A stretch of 64,000 bases of DNA from Candidatus Woesearchaeota archaeon (lineage in GTDB: Archaea > Nanobdellota > Nanobdellia > Woesearchaeales > JACPJR01), in assembly GCA_016187565.1 (NCBI GenBank), contig JACPJR010000005.1, positions 22,493-86,492 of the forward strand. The letters are read 5' to 3'. Both the position numbers and the translations under genes were made by a program. Below, one piece after another: positions 26,039 through 33,095 of this stretch (position 1 is the stretch's first letter; each line of letters opens with the position of its first letter). The notes under the pieces were generated by a model. The model saw nothing but the letters and a program-made list of their open reading frames with translations, was not told the DNA's origin and did no database searches.

Positions 26039-26108
26039 CCAGCTAAAGCTGGGGGTTTCTCACGCAAACCATTTAACTTAATGTATGGTTCGCTCAACGA
26101 GAACCCCC
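26039..26108 (+). mobile_element. Probable IS200/IS605 left-end hairpins
   Basis: CCAGCTAAAGCTGG (26039-26052) is a hairpin. Directly after it GGGGGTTTCTC (26051-26061) pairs with GAGAACCCCC (26099-26108), with AACCAT and ATGGTT pairing inside. Imperfect subterminal palindromes like these, just upstream of a TnpA gene, are what IS200/IS605 transposases recognise as single-strand ends. The exact tip and target tetranucleotide cannot be set without an empty site. Confidence 0.55.
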
Positions 26109-26122
26109 TAATGATACAAGCA

Positions 26123-26144
26123 ACCACCTTAATCATGAGGTGGT
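26123..26144 (+). promoter_or_regulatory. Hairpin over the tnpA ribosome binding site
   Basis: ACCACCT (26123-26129) pairs with AGGTGGT (26138-26144). The second arm includes the GAGGTGG that would serve as Shine-Dalgarno sequence for ATG 26149. Such a hairpin would hide the site and keep transposase synthesis low, as is known for IS200 elements. Confidence 0.5.
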
Positions 26145-26148
26145 CGCT

Positions 26149-26658
26149 ATGACTCAAAAACTATATCCGCACTTTAATCCAGAAGTACACAATATCAATT
26201 ACCACATTATTTGGATTCCAAAGTACAGAAAGCCCGTATTGACTGGAAAGGTTGTTGAAGTTCTAAAAGCAATCATTGAAGGGCAATGCCAAGAAATGAG
26301 CATTAATAACCTCGCATTAGAGATTATGCCAGACCATCTGCATTTATTTGTAGGCGCAAAGCCGACAGTAACGCCTTTCAAGATAATCCATAAGTTAAAA
26401 GGCAACACTTCAATTCAATTAAGGCGAGTATTTCCAGATTTGAAATACTTGGGATACAAACAGCATTTTGGAAAAGGATTTGATGCTCTCTGGGCAAGAG
26501 GTTACTACTGTGGCTCTGCTGGTCATGTATCGCAAGAACAAGTTAAGCGTTACATTCAAGAGCAAATGGGCAAATCTGTTTTTGAGTATGATATTTACGG
26601 ATGCCCAACACACTTGAAAGGGCAGCTTAAAATCGGCGACTTTGCAAAGATAGATTAA
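26149..26658 (+). CDS. tnpA: IS200/IS605 family transposase TnpA (HUH Y1)
   Basis: A 169-residue Y1 transposase that cuts and joins single-stranded DNA. YHIIWIPKYRKPVLTG is the family opening, PDHLHLFV is the HUH metal motif, and the Tyr in QVKRYIQEQ is the expected nucleophile, so it looks intact. Length is slightly above the usual 130-155 residues because of the C-terminal tail GCPTHLKGQLKIG. ATG 26149 is preferred over the upstream GTG since GAGGTGG lies six bases before it. No tnpB follows; instead the retroelement begins 83 bp downstream on the same strand. Confidence 0.92.
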   Translation: MTQKLYPHFNPEVHNINYHIIWIPKYRKPVLTGKVVEVLKAIIEGQCQEMSINNLALEIMPDHLHLFVGAKPTVTPFKIIHKLKGNTSIQLRRVFPDLKYLGYKQHFGKGFDALWARGYYCGSAGHVSQEQVKRYIQEQMGKSVFEYDIYGCPTHLKGQLKIGDFAKID

Positions 26659-26672
26659 CTACTTTGTAGTAG
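26659..26672 (+). terminator. Hairpin right after tnpA
   Basis: CTACT and AGTAG pair around TTGT immediately after the tnpA stop. It may end the transposase transcript or be the right-end hairpin of a tnpA-only IS200. If it is the right end, the retroelement lies outside the IS. Confidence 0.4.
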
Positions 26673-26685
26673 GTTTAAAAACGGA

Positions 26686-26732
26686 AGATTTATAAACAAA
26701 AGCTTATTCCACCCTGATTATATTATTGGAGG
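26686..26732 (+). promoter_or_regulatory. Promoter and ribosome binding site of the retroelement target gene
   Basis: GATTTATAAAC around 26686-26696 is a good archaeal TATA box and TTGGAGG at 26727-26732 is a strong Shine-Dalgarno site 9 bases before ATG 26742. Unlike most single genes here, the target has a leader of about 25-30 nt and a ribosome site. Confidence 0.6.
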
Positions 26733-26741
26733 CTTAACAAA

Positions 26742-27464
26742 ATGATTAATCATGAAATGGATGTCAATAAAACACAAGTAGGATTATACACTGTTACTTA
26801 TGCCCTTTCTCAAAGACCTTTGGATGTTCAAGAGTTGGCATTTGCTGCTAAAGGGCTTCATACAATTTCCCCGGCAGAAAAAGGCCTTCTTATGATTGGT
26901 GTTGATGATAGCCCATTTACACCTTATAGTAGAACTGACATGGATGTTATTTATGATAAAAGAGCTAAAGACCGAGTTGTTTTAGCCAGAGGCAAGCCAA
27001 TAAGCCAATTATTCTTATCTGATTTGGTTGATGCGCACAAACACGGCAGAGAGTTTGTTGTTCCAAAAGAAATGAGAGATGATGTTTATGATGCGATCGA
27101 TACAATGCTGAATAATGGGATGGCATTTGCAACTACGCATGGCACTCATGAGACTCCTGCGAATAGGCTGGGAGAAGAAGGAATTACTAATTTCATGTAT
27201 AGTGATCCATCTTTGGGGATTAAGGCTGGAGACTTTGGCGCTTGGCTGGCTGAACGAAGAGATGTTCATAATGCCTTTTTTGATAGCCAAGAATATGCTA
27301 GACAGTTAGGCCCATATATAAATCGGCTGCGTCTTTTCAGTCCTGGCGGCGACTTCCTTGCCGGGGGCGGTTGCGGCAGGGATCTTTACAGCGGCGATGG
27401 TGCTTTCGGGGTGCGTTTTGAAAAAACCGCCGAAGGCGGCGAAAAAAGTTCGCCAAAAAAGTAA
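26742..27464 (+). CDS. DGR target protein with C-terminal variable region
   Basis: A 240-residue protein, apparently cytoplasmic (no signal peptide or membrane helix). Residues 1-190 match no family I know. Residues about 195-224 (RLRLFSPGG to GAFGV) are encoded by the variable repeat, near-identical to the template repeat 267 bp downstream except at template adenines. DGR variable regions normally form the ligand-facing surface of a C-type lectin fold; GAFGVRF here recalls the GFR ending of such folds, though it is divergent. The last 12 residues are encoded by a hairpin region. The protein is probably a binding protein whose partner changes over time. Confidence 0.82.
   Translation: MINHEMDVNKTQVGLYTVTYALSQRPLDVQELAFAAKGLHTISPAEKGLLMIGVDDSPFTPYSRTDMDVIYDKRAKDRVVLARGKPISQLFLSDLVDAHKHGREFVVPKEMRDDVYDAIDTMLNNGMAFATTHGTHETPANRLGEEGITNFMYSDPSLGIKAGDFGAWLAERRDVHNAFFDSQEYARQLGPYINRLRLFSPGGDFLAGGGCGRDLYSGDGAFGVRFEKTAEGGEKSSPKK
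27325..27413 (+). repeat. DGR variable repeat (VR)
   Basis: This 89-bp stretch aligns with the template at 27681-27766. By hand count, 18 of the 25 template adenines are replaced here (14 by G, 3 by T, 1 by C), while only one of 61 non-adenine positions differs; there is also one inserted codon. The 5' part GGCTGCGTCTTTTCAGTCCT is identical, and GGTGCTTTCGG (27399-27409) is the invariant 3' part that would act as IMH, the site where mutagenic homing starts. Confidence 0.92.
27427..27439 (+). promoter_or_regulatory. GC-rich hairpin directly after the VR
   Basis: CCGCC and GGCGG pair around GAA, 13 bp after the VR. Short GC-rich hairpins just downstream of the VR are known DGR elements that raise homing efficiency. 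Here it lies inside the coding region, encoding TAEGG near the protein end. Confidence 0.6.
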
Positions 27465-27680
27465 GTATTAAATATGCATATTTCTATTGAACTTTTGCCT
27501 CGAGACCATATTGAATATGGTTAAGAAGGCCACACGCCCTTTTACTATGGCTTTGGCGACAAAGTTATAAAACCTTCAAATTGAACACGCTCCAATTTGA
27601 TAAATTACAGCAGGGACACATAACCTGAGGGTTATATGGCTGAACCTGTGGTGGGAACTGAGTAAATGGGCTAGCACTTG
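27465..27680 (+). ncRNA. Structured spacer leading into the template repeat
   Basis: No credible gene is present. ACCATATT and ATATGGT pair near 27503-27519, CAAATTG and CAATTTG flank ACACGCTC near 27576-27598, and CATAACC and GGTTATATG pair around TGAG near 27619-27638. In other DGRs the template is carried by a structured non-coding RNA extending on both sides of the repeat; this spacer fits the upstream part. It is too short to encode the accessory protein Avd. Confidence 0.5.
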
Positions 27681-27766
27681 GGCTGCGTCTTTTCAGTCCT
27701 GACAACGACTTCAATGCCAATGGCAGCAACAGGAATCTTAACAACAACAATGGTGCTTTCGGAATG
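27681..27766 (+). repeat. DGR template repeat (TR)
   Basis: An 86-bp copy of the VR rich in AAC and AAT codons, so that random replacement of adenine can give many residues but no stop codon. Its RNA would be copied by the reverse transcriptase with errors opposite A. It lies 216 bp after the target gene and 27 bp before the reverse transcriptase start, the classical target-TR-RT order on one strand. Confidence 0.92.
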
Positions 27767-27793
27767 GTCTTCATTCGAGGCTTACAATTTCCT

Positions 27794-28866
27794 ATGTTAT
27801 CCTTAAATCTTTATGGAAGATTATGCTCGTATGATAACCTTTTTCTTGCCTACAAAAAAGCTAGAAAGCATAAGACAACTAAAGATTATGTTGTTACATT
27901 CGAAAAAGGCCTGAAGGATAATCTTCTTTTGCTTCGTTCTGAATTACTATTTCATTCTTACAAGCCAAAGCCTCTGATAAATTTCATAGTCAGAGATCCA
28001 AAGACAAGGAAAATATCAAAGTCAGACTTTAGAGACAGGATAGTACATCATGCTTTATGCAATATTATTGAGCCGATTTTTGAAAAAGGCTTTATCTACG
28101 ATTCATATGCAAATAGGCTTGGTAAAGGAACGCTTATGGCAGTTGAAAGATTTGACTTCTTCAAGAGAAAGGCGAGCAATAATTATACATTTGATTGCTA
28201 TGTTCTTAAAGCTGACATTAAAAAATATTTTGAAACAGTCAATCATGAAGTATTGCTTGGAATCATACAAAACAAAATCAACGACAAAAAAGTAATCTGG
28301 CTAATAAAGATGATATTAACTGCGGGGGGGGGGGGGGGGGGGGGGGGGGGAAAAATCTAACAAGCCAGTTTTTTGCGAATGTTTATCTGAATGAGCTGGA
28401 CAAATATGTTAAGCATAATCTTAAAGCAAAATATTACATCAGATATGTGGATGATTTTGTTATCTTTGAATCAGATAAAGAAAAATTGCAATCTTATAAA
28501 GAGCAAATTAACAAGTTCTTAAAAAGTAGGTTAAAGCTGGAATTGCACAAAGACAAATCAAAAATATTCAAATCGGGAAAATGCTTTAATTTTCTTGGCT
28601 TTAGGGTTTTTTACCATCACAAACTTCTCAAGAAGTCAAATCTAAGAAAGATGAGAAACACATATGCAAGTTTGAAAGAAAAATATAATTCAAAAGAAGG
28701 TGTTTATGATGTTTTATACGATTTTTTTGAAGGATGGATTGCTTATGCAAAAAATGCAGATACTTTTAGGCAGAGAAAAAAGATTTTAGCAAAATTTGAA
28801 CATGATTTTCCTGAGGAGATATCAACGAAAGAAATTAACAGATATCTCAAAATGCAGAAAAAATAG
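27794..28866 (+). pseudogene. DGR reverse transcriptase, frame broken by a poly-G run
   Basis: Two reading frames make one reverse transcriptase of about 350 residues. Part one (27794 to about 28323) contains the N-terminal RT motifs SKSDFRDRIVHHAL and YVLKADIKKYFETVNHE, the latter with the first catalytic Asp. Part two (from about 28354) begins NLTSQFFANVYLNELD, contains IRYVDDFVIF with the catalytic YxDD, and ends in a thumb-like domain. Between them are 27 G residues that replace the expected glycine-rich motif and shift the frame. The lesion looks like a sequencing or assembly fault rather than decay, since both parts are otherwise clean. Confidence 0.88.
28324..28350. other. Run of 27 consecutive G, probable artefact
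   Basis: A pure G homopolymer of 27 bases in AT-rich coding sequence. It sits exactly where the reverse transcriptase should encode the conserved glycine-rich stretch before NLTSQ and makes the frames disagree. Two-colour sequencing chemistry produces false poly-G, so this is probably an unresolved gap. Confidence 0.75.
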
Positions 28867-28911
28867 GATTATACCTCTTGCCTAAACACTGGAATGAGGC
28901 ACGGCATTCAT

Positions 28912-28931
28912 CCCACAAATAAATTTGTGGG
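28912..28931 (+). mobile_element. Perfect hairpin of IS200/IS605 right-end type
   Basis: CCCACAAAT and ATTTGTGGG pair around AA, set in GGCATTCAT before and ATTCTGCC after, 45 bp beyond the reverse transcriptase stop. A perfect subterminal hairpin followed by a short specific tail is how IS200/IS605 right ends look. With the left-end hairpins at 26039 this would enclose tnpA and the whole retroelement in one unit. That grouping is inference. Confidence 0.45.
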
Positions 28932-29053
28932 TATTCTGCCTACGACTTTATAAAAACCCTAAACTTTAAGTAGGTTATCGTATTCCCTAACATCATATAG
29001 GTAATAACGTTCATAACATTCAGGCTACAAGAATAAAAGACATTGGAGAGAAA

Positions 29054-29941
29054 ATGAATACAAAACCTCAGCAAGGAACAAAGACCCTCAACGAAGGATT
29101 GGCACAGATGCTGAAAGGCGGTGTCATCATGGATGTGGTTACTGCTGAACATGCCAAGATTGCTGAGGACGCAGGAGCTTGTGCAGTCATGGCATTAGAA
29201 CGAGTTCCTGCTGATATCCGAGCAGCAGGAGGAGTTGCCAGAATGAGCGATCCGAAGCTCATTAAAGAGATCAAAGCCTCGGTAAGCATTCCGGTCATGG
29301 CAAAAGTACGCATTGGTCATTTTGTTGAAGCACAGATCTTGGAGGTATTGGCAGTTGATTTTATTGATGAATCTGAAGTACTTACCCCCGCAGATGAAGA
29401 AGCTCATATTGATAAGAGAAAATTCAAGATTCCCTTTGTGTGTGGTGCCCGTAATTTAGGCGAAGCTCTTCGACGGATACATGAGGGAGCTGCCATGATT
29501 CGGACAAAAGGAGAGGCCGGTACAGGAAATGTTGTTGAGGCAGTCCGCCATATGAAACGCATTACTGCAGAGATTAAGGAACTACAACGCATGGCTCCCA
29601 AGCAGCTTGCGCAAAAAGCAGACGACTACCGTGTACCTCTCGAGCTCATCAAAAAAGTCGTGGAACTTGGCAGACTTCCCGTAGTAAACTTCTCAGCAGG
29701 TGGTATTGCGACACCGGCAGATGCAGCCTTAATGATGCAGCTTGGTTGTGATGGAAATTTTGTTGGTTCGGGTATTTTTAAGAGTCAAAATCCTGCAAAA
29801 ATGGCAAAGGCAATCGTTCTTGCAACCACGCATTACAATAATCCAAAGATACTTGCTGAAATTTCCGAAGGATTAGGACAAGCAATGCGAGGAGATGAAA
29901 TTCCGACCTTAACAGTCAAAATGGCAGAACGTGGTGTATAA
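29054..29941 (+). CDS. pdxS: Pyridoxal 5'-phosphate synthase, PdxS subunit
   Basis: A 295-residue TIM-barrel enzyme that builds PLP from ribose 5-phosphate, glyceraldehyde 3-phosphate and ammonia. [19 protein letters not shown] is the conserved N-terminal part, [13 protein letters not shown] carries the first Schiff-base Lys, and [12 protein letters not shown] together with [15 protein letters not shown] are family signatures. Length is normal. GGAGAG precedes the ATG, and CTTTATAAAA near 28945-28955 is a possible TATA box. pdxT follows 36 bp downstream and supplies the ammonia. Confidence 0.97.
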   Translation: MNTKPQQGTKTLNEGLAQMLKGGVIMDVVTAEHAKIAEDAGACAVMALERVPADIRAAGGVARMSDPKLIKEIKASVSIPVMAKVRIGHFVEAQILEVLAVDFIDESEVLTPADEEAHIDKRKFKIPFVCGARNLGEALRRIHEGAAMIRTKGEAGTGNVVEAVRHMKRITAEIKELQRMAPKQLAQKADDYRVPLELIKKVVELGRLPVVNFSAGGIATPADAALMMQLGCDGNFVGSGIFKSQNPAKMAKAIVLATTHYNNPKILAEISEGLGQAMRGDEIPTLTVKMAERGV

Positions 29942-29977
29942 CACGAGTAAGGTACGTAACGTCGTGGAGTTGATTGT

Positions 29978-30547
29978 ATGGTAACCGTTGGTATTCTCGC
30001 GCTTCAGGGAGCATTTATCGAGCATGAAAAAGTGCTGGTATCATTAGGAGTACGCGCAACAGAAGTAAGGACGTGTGATGATCTTCGGGCCATTGATGCT
30101 CTTATTCTTCCTGGAGGGGAAAGTACGGTAATGAGTAAACTCATGAGGCAAAACCGGCTTGATACTGCCATCATTGATCTTTCTCGTAAGGGAATGCCAC
30201 TCTACGGTGTGTGTGCCGGAGCAATTCTTCTGGCAAAACAAGCTGAAGAGAATACGGTTAAATCCTTGGGATTAATGGATATAACGGTTAAAAGAAATGC
30301 CTATGGGAGTCAGATCGATAGCTTTGAGGCAGACGTTTCGTGTAAAGAACTTGGTAATATTCATGGTATTTTCATCAGGGCTCCAATTATTACGGACATT
30401 GGAAAAGAGGTTGAGGTTCTGGGAAAATATGATAACCAGATTGTGCTGGCAAAACAGAAAAATATTCTCGTCTCTACCTTTCACCCTGAGTTAAGTAGCA
30501 CAACAAAAGTCCATGAATTGTTTTTGCGGTTGCTCTCACACCCTTAG
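29978..30547 (+). CDS. pdxT: Pyridoxal 5'-phosphate synthase glutaminase, PdxT subunit
   Basis: A 189-residue class I glutamine amidotransferase. VGILALQGAFIEHEKVL is the family opening, LPGGESTVMSKL is the PdxT GGES motif, GVCAGAILLA holds the nucleophilic Cys, and FHPELSS holds the catalytic His and Glu. It hydrolyses glutamine and channels ammonia to PdxS, encoded just upstream in the same operon. GTGGAG lies about ten bases before the ATG. Confidence 0.96.
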   Translation: MVTVGILALQGAFIEHEKVLVSLGVRATEVRTCDDLRAIDALILPGGESTVMSKLMRQNRLDTAIIDLSRKGMPLYGVCAGAILLAKQAEENTVKSLGLMDITVKRNAYGSQIDSFEADVSCKELGNIHGIFIRAPIITDIGKEVEVLGKYDNQIVLAKQKNILVSTFHPELSSTTKVHELFLRLLSHP

Positions 30548-30616
30548 TGAGGCAAAACAGATAGGGATAAAGGGGCGATAGTATAAGCGATTATTAGTTC
30601 TCATTTGAGAACGAAA

Positions 30617-30626
30617 GATTTAAATA
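30617..30626 (+). promoter_or_regulatory. TATA box for the DUF4143 ATPase
   Basis: GATTTAAATA is centred 26.5 bp before ATG 30648, consistent with a leaderless transcript. Confidence 0.65.
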
Positions 30627-30647
30627 TTCGTTCTATTTAGGACACTT

Positions 30648-31910
30648 ATGCCAAACATACAAGACATTATACGGCTGCTCAATCCTTGGTGGGAGGGTGA
30701 AATCATTAGCGAGGAGCTTGCCAAACGCTATAAAAGAAGCTTTTTTGATAAGATACAAGAATATAAGAAATATAAGCAGATAATTATTCTTACAGGATTA
30801 AGGAGGGTTGGAAAAACTACTCTTATCTATCAGACAATAAAGAGCCTGCTTAGCGAAATTGACCCAAAAAGGATTTTTTATTTTAATTTTGACAAGGAAA
30901 TTGATGATTTGGTAGAGCTTTTTGAAAATTACAAAGAATTAACAGGGGTAGACTACAAAAAAGAAAAGATTTTTGTTTTTTTTGATGAAATAACCAAATT
31001 TAAAAAATGGGCTGGCGAACTGAAATTGATTTATGATTCTAGCCCAAACATAAAATTTTGTGTTTCGTCATCCAGCAGCATCAACCTTGAAGAAGAGGCT
31101 GTGAAAAACCTTGCTGGAAGATATTTTCTCATGAATATAACTCCCCTAAGTTTTAAAGAATTTTTAGAATTAACTGGCAAGCAAAAACTGGTTGAGAATC
31201 ATAGGCTATACGCAAGAGAGATAAAAAAAGAGTTTTTTTCTTACTTATTAAAGAGCTTCCCAGAGACAGTAAGCTGGGATAATGAATTAGTAATCAAGGA
31301 TTATCTTAAAACAACCATTATAGACAAGATAATCAGATTGGACCTTCCAGAAAGATTTAGTAATATTAACAAAGAATTATTGTCTAAACTCGTAGAATTG
31401 TTTTACAAGGAGCCAGGGTTCTACCTTGATTATGATAATCTATCAAAGAATCTAAGGATAAGCAAGAATACCCTCTACAAGCATATTTTCTATCTTGAAT
31501 TTTGTTATCTGATAAGAATTGTTAAAAATTTTAGGCCAAGCACGTTATCAACGAGTAGAAAGCTACAGAGAGTTTATCCTTACTGGTGGAATCTTGCATA
31601 TTGCTACGGAGAGAATAACGATAAAATTTTAGAGTCTTTCGTTGTAAGCACTATAAACGGAAAGCATTACTGGAGGTATTTAGAAAAAGAGATAGACTTC
31701 TTAAAAATTGAAGGCAGAAACATTCTTCCTATTGAAGTCAAAAATAAGGAAAATGTCGAGGATAGGGATTTGAACGCATTAAAATTATTTATGAAAAAGT
31801 ATAAAATAAAGAGATCCCTTCTTTTATACCTTGGAGATAAAGAAATAAAGGAATTCGATGATAAAACAATTGAATTTACTTCATTTTGGAGTTGGCTGCT
31901 GGCGCAATAA
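30648..31910 (+). CDS. Archaeal AAA+ ATPase with DUF4143 C-terminal domain
   Basis: A 420-residue protein. TGLRRVGKTTLIYQ near residue 47 is the Walker A loop, IFVFFDEITK is Walker B, and CVSSSSSINLEEE is a sensor-like segment. A winged-helix part lies at about 240-300, and the C-terminal DUF4143 part contains EIDFL and LPIEVKNK, a degenerate PD-(D/E)xK nuclease-like pattern. Such proteins are abundant in archaea and small-genome bacteria; their role is unclear, and mobile-element or defence links have been suggested. The 3' end overlaps the convergent lipoprotein reading frame by about 35 bases. Confidence 0.85.
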   Translation: MPNIQDIIRLLNPWWEGEIISEELAKRYKRSFFDKIQEYKKYKQIIILTGLRRVGKTTLIYQTIKSLLSEIDPKRIFYFNFDKEIDDLVELFENYKELTGVDYKKEKIFVFFDEITKFKKWAGELKLIYDSSPNIKFCVSSSSSINLEEEAVKNLAGRYFLMNITPLSFKEFLELTGKQKLVENHRLYAREIKKEFFSYLLKSFPETVSWDNELVIKDYLKTTIIDKIIRLDLPERFSNINKELLSKLVELFYKEPGFYLDYDNLSKNLRISKNTLYKHIFYLEFCYLIRIVKNFRPSTLSTSRKLQRVYPYWWNLAYCYGENNDKILESFVVSTINGKHYWRYLEKEIDFLKIEGRNILPIEVKNKENVEDRDLNALKLFMKKYKIKRSLLLYLGDKEIKEFDDKTIEFTSFWSWLLAQ

Positions 31911-32445
31911 TCAAAGGAGCAGGAGAATCAAACTTAACCTCAATTCCTTGCTCTACTAATTTTGCATGTCCTAGACCTAGCAAACGTTGCCCAACAATTC
32001 CAGCTTGAGTGTCTGAAGGCAGTCCTGGCGTATTGTTATGGTATTGAGAAAGTACCGTAACATACGAATCATTTGGGCCCCTTAATGAGTCAGGGACGAA
32101 TTGCTCGATATATACATTATTGACTTGCCCATCAAAAGGATCTGTCTTATCTGGAGAAGAGCCATCACCTGCAATGACTAAGAAAGAATCCTACCCAGCA
32201 GCAAACGGCCCTAAATTAACACCCATCCCAGATCCTAGATTCGGAGAAGGACTATAGGTTACAAAGAGCGTGGTTTGACCCTCAGCACCACCTGGAAGGA
32301 GCTGTTCCAATCCAATCTGATTGACAACAATCTGTGCATCTACGGTTTGATTCAACGTAGAAGGTAGCTCACTACCACATCCATTCATGGTTGCTGCTAC
32401 TAACACTGCCAAAATAGGTCCTCTTGTTTGATAATTTTGGTTCAT
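31876..32445 (-). pseudogene. Paralogous lipoprotein with in-frame TAG at codon 85
   Basis: Third gene of a family of three in tandem. The N-terminus MNQNYQTRGPILAVL and lipobox MNGC mark a lipoprotein. After GVNLGPFAAG there is a TAG at 32191-32193, but the same frame stays open for another 104 codons to TAA at 31876 and keeps family motifs (VGQRLLGLG, GIEVKF) found in the 33096 paralogue (VGQNLLDLG, GIEVNI). Total length of 189 codons matches the siblings (182 and 201). This is a fresh nonsense mutation, a sequence error, or a read-through site. TAGGAGG lies ahead of the start. Confidence 0.7.
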
Positions 32446-32457
32446 AGTCTCATCCTC

Positions 32458-33063
32458 CTAAAGATCATGATGTTTAAGGCCGTCTTTTACTAAGTCAGCT
32501 GTCAAACGAGACATGCCCTCACGCTCACGTTGTTCTTGCGCTAATCTTCTATCACCTAGGTCTAACAATTCTTGGCCGACCCGTGCTAAGGGAACAGGAA
32601 ACTCGAGCCTTAGTCCCAAAATACTATTATATTCAGCAACTTTTTCAAAACAGGGGCTATCATTGCTCAGTGAATCATAGTCAGCCTTCTCTAAGCAAGC
32701 ATAATCCAGCACCCCATCAGGACGTGGTGAACTTATTGTACCAGGATAAACAGGCGTTATATTGTCTTCTGCAGTAAGCAAAAAAGTACCATTTTCTGTA
32801 GTGAACGGGCCTAAAAACACCGTCAGACGATCTCCCTTCATAGTAGAAGAGGAAGAATGGGCCTCAAGAGTTGTTGAACCATGCAGCGGACCTAATGTTT
32901 GTTCTAAGCGATCTGAGTTCGAACCTAAACCAATGCTATCGGCAATAGCTGCTGCGTCAACAATTTCATTAATGTATAATGGTTGCTGAGAACATGAACT
33001 GAGCGCAGCTGCTGTGGTAAGCATAGCTAAAACAGGTGCTTTTGTTTGATAATTTTGGTTCAT
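32458..33063 (-). CDS. Paralogous secreted lipoprotein, family copy 2
   Basis: A 201-residue protein with signal peptide MNQNYQTKAPVLAMLTTAA and lipobox ALSSC. The first seven residues equal those of copy 3, so the pair arose by recent duplication. Family landmarks are SIGLGSN, DRLTVFLGPF near the middle and VGQELLDLGDRRL near the end. I start at 33063, not 27 bases upstream, because AAGGAGG lies just before that ATG. It is the middle gene of a three-gene operon. Function unknown; an extracellular beta-rich domain is likely. Confidence 0.65.
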   Translation of the reverse strand: MNQNYQTKAPVLAMLTTAAALSSCSQQPLYINEIVDAAAIADSIGLGSNSDRLEQTLGPLHGSTTLEAHSSSSTMKGDRLTVFLGPFTTENGTFLLTAEDNITPVYPGTISSPRPDGVLDYACLEKADYDSLSNDSPCFEKVAEYNSILGLRLEFPVPLARVGQELLDLGDRRLAQEQREREGMSRLTADLVKDGLKHHDL

Positions 33064-33095
33064 AATTTCATCCTCCTTGAAAAGATTCATACATA

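Noticed and set aside
27465..27793. An Avd accessory gene between target and template
   Set aside because: The gap is too short for a protein of about 110-130 residues and has no open frame of that size.
28050..28295. Second open frame overlapping the reverse transcriptase
   Set aside because: It is an alternate frame of the RT coding region without its own signals.
27794..28866. Group II intron or retron reverse transcriptase
   Set aside because: A template and variable repeat with adenine-specific differences sit directly upstream, and no intron RNA domains or msr/msd structure are seen.
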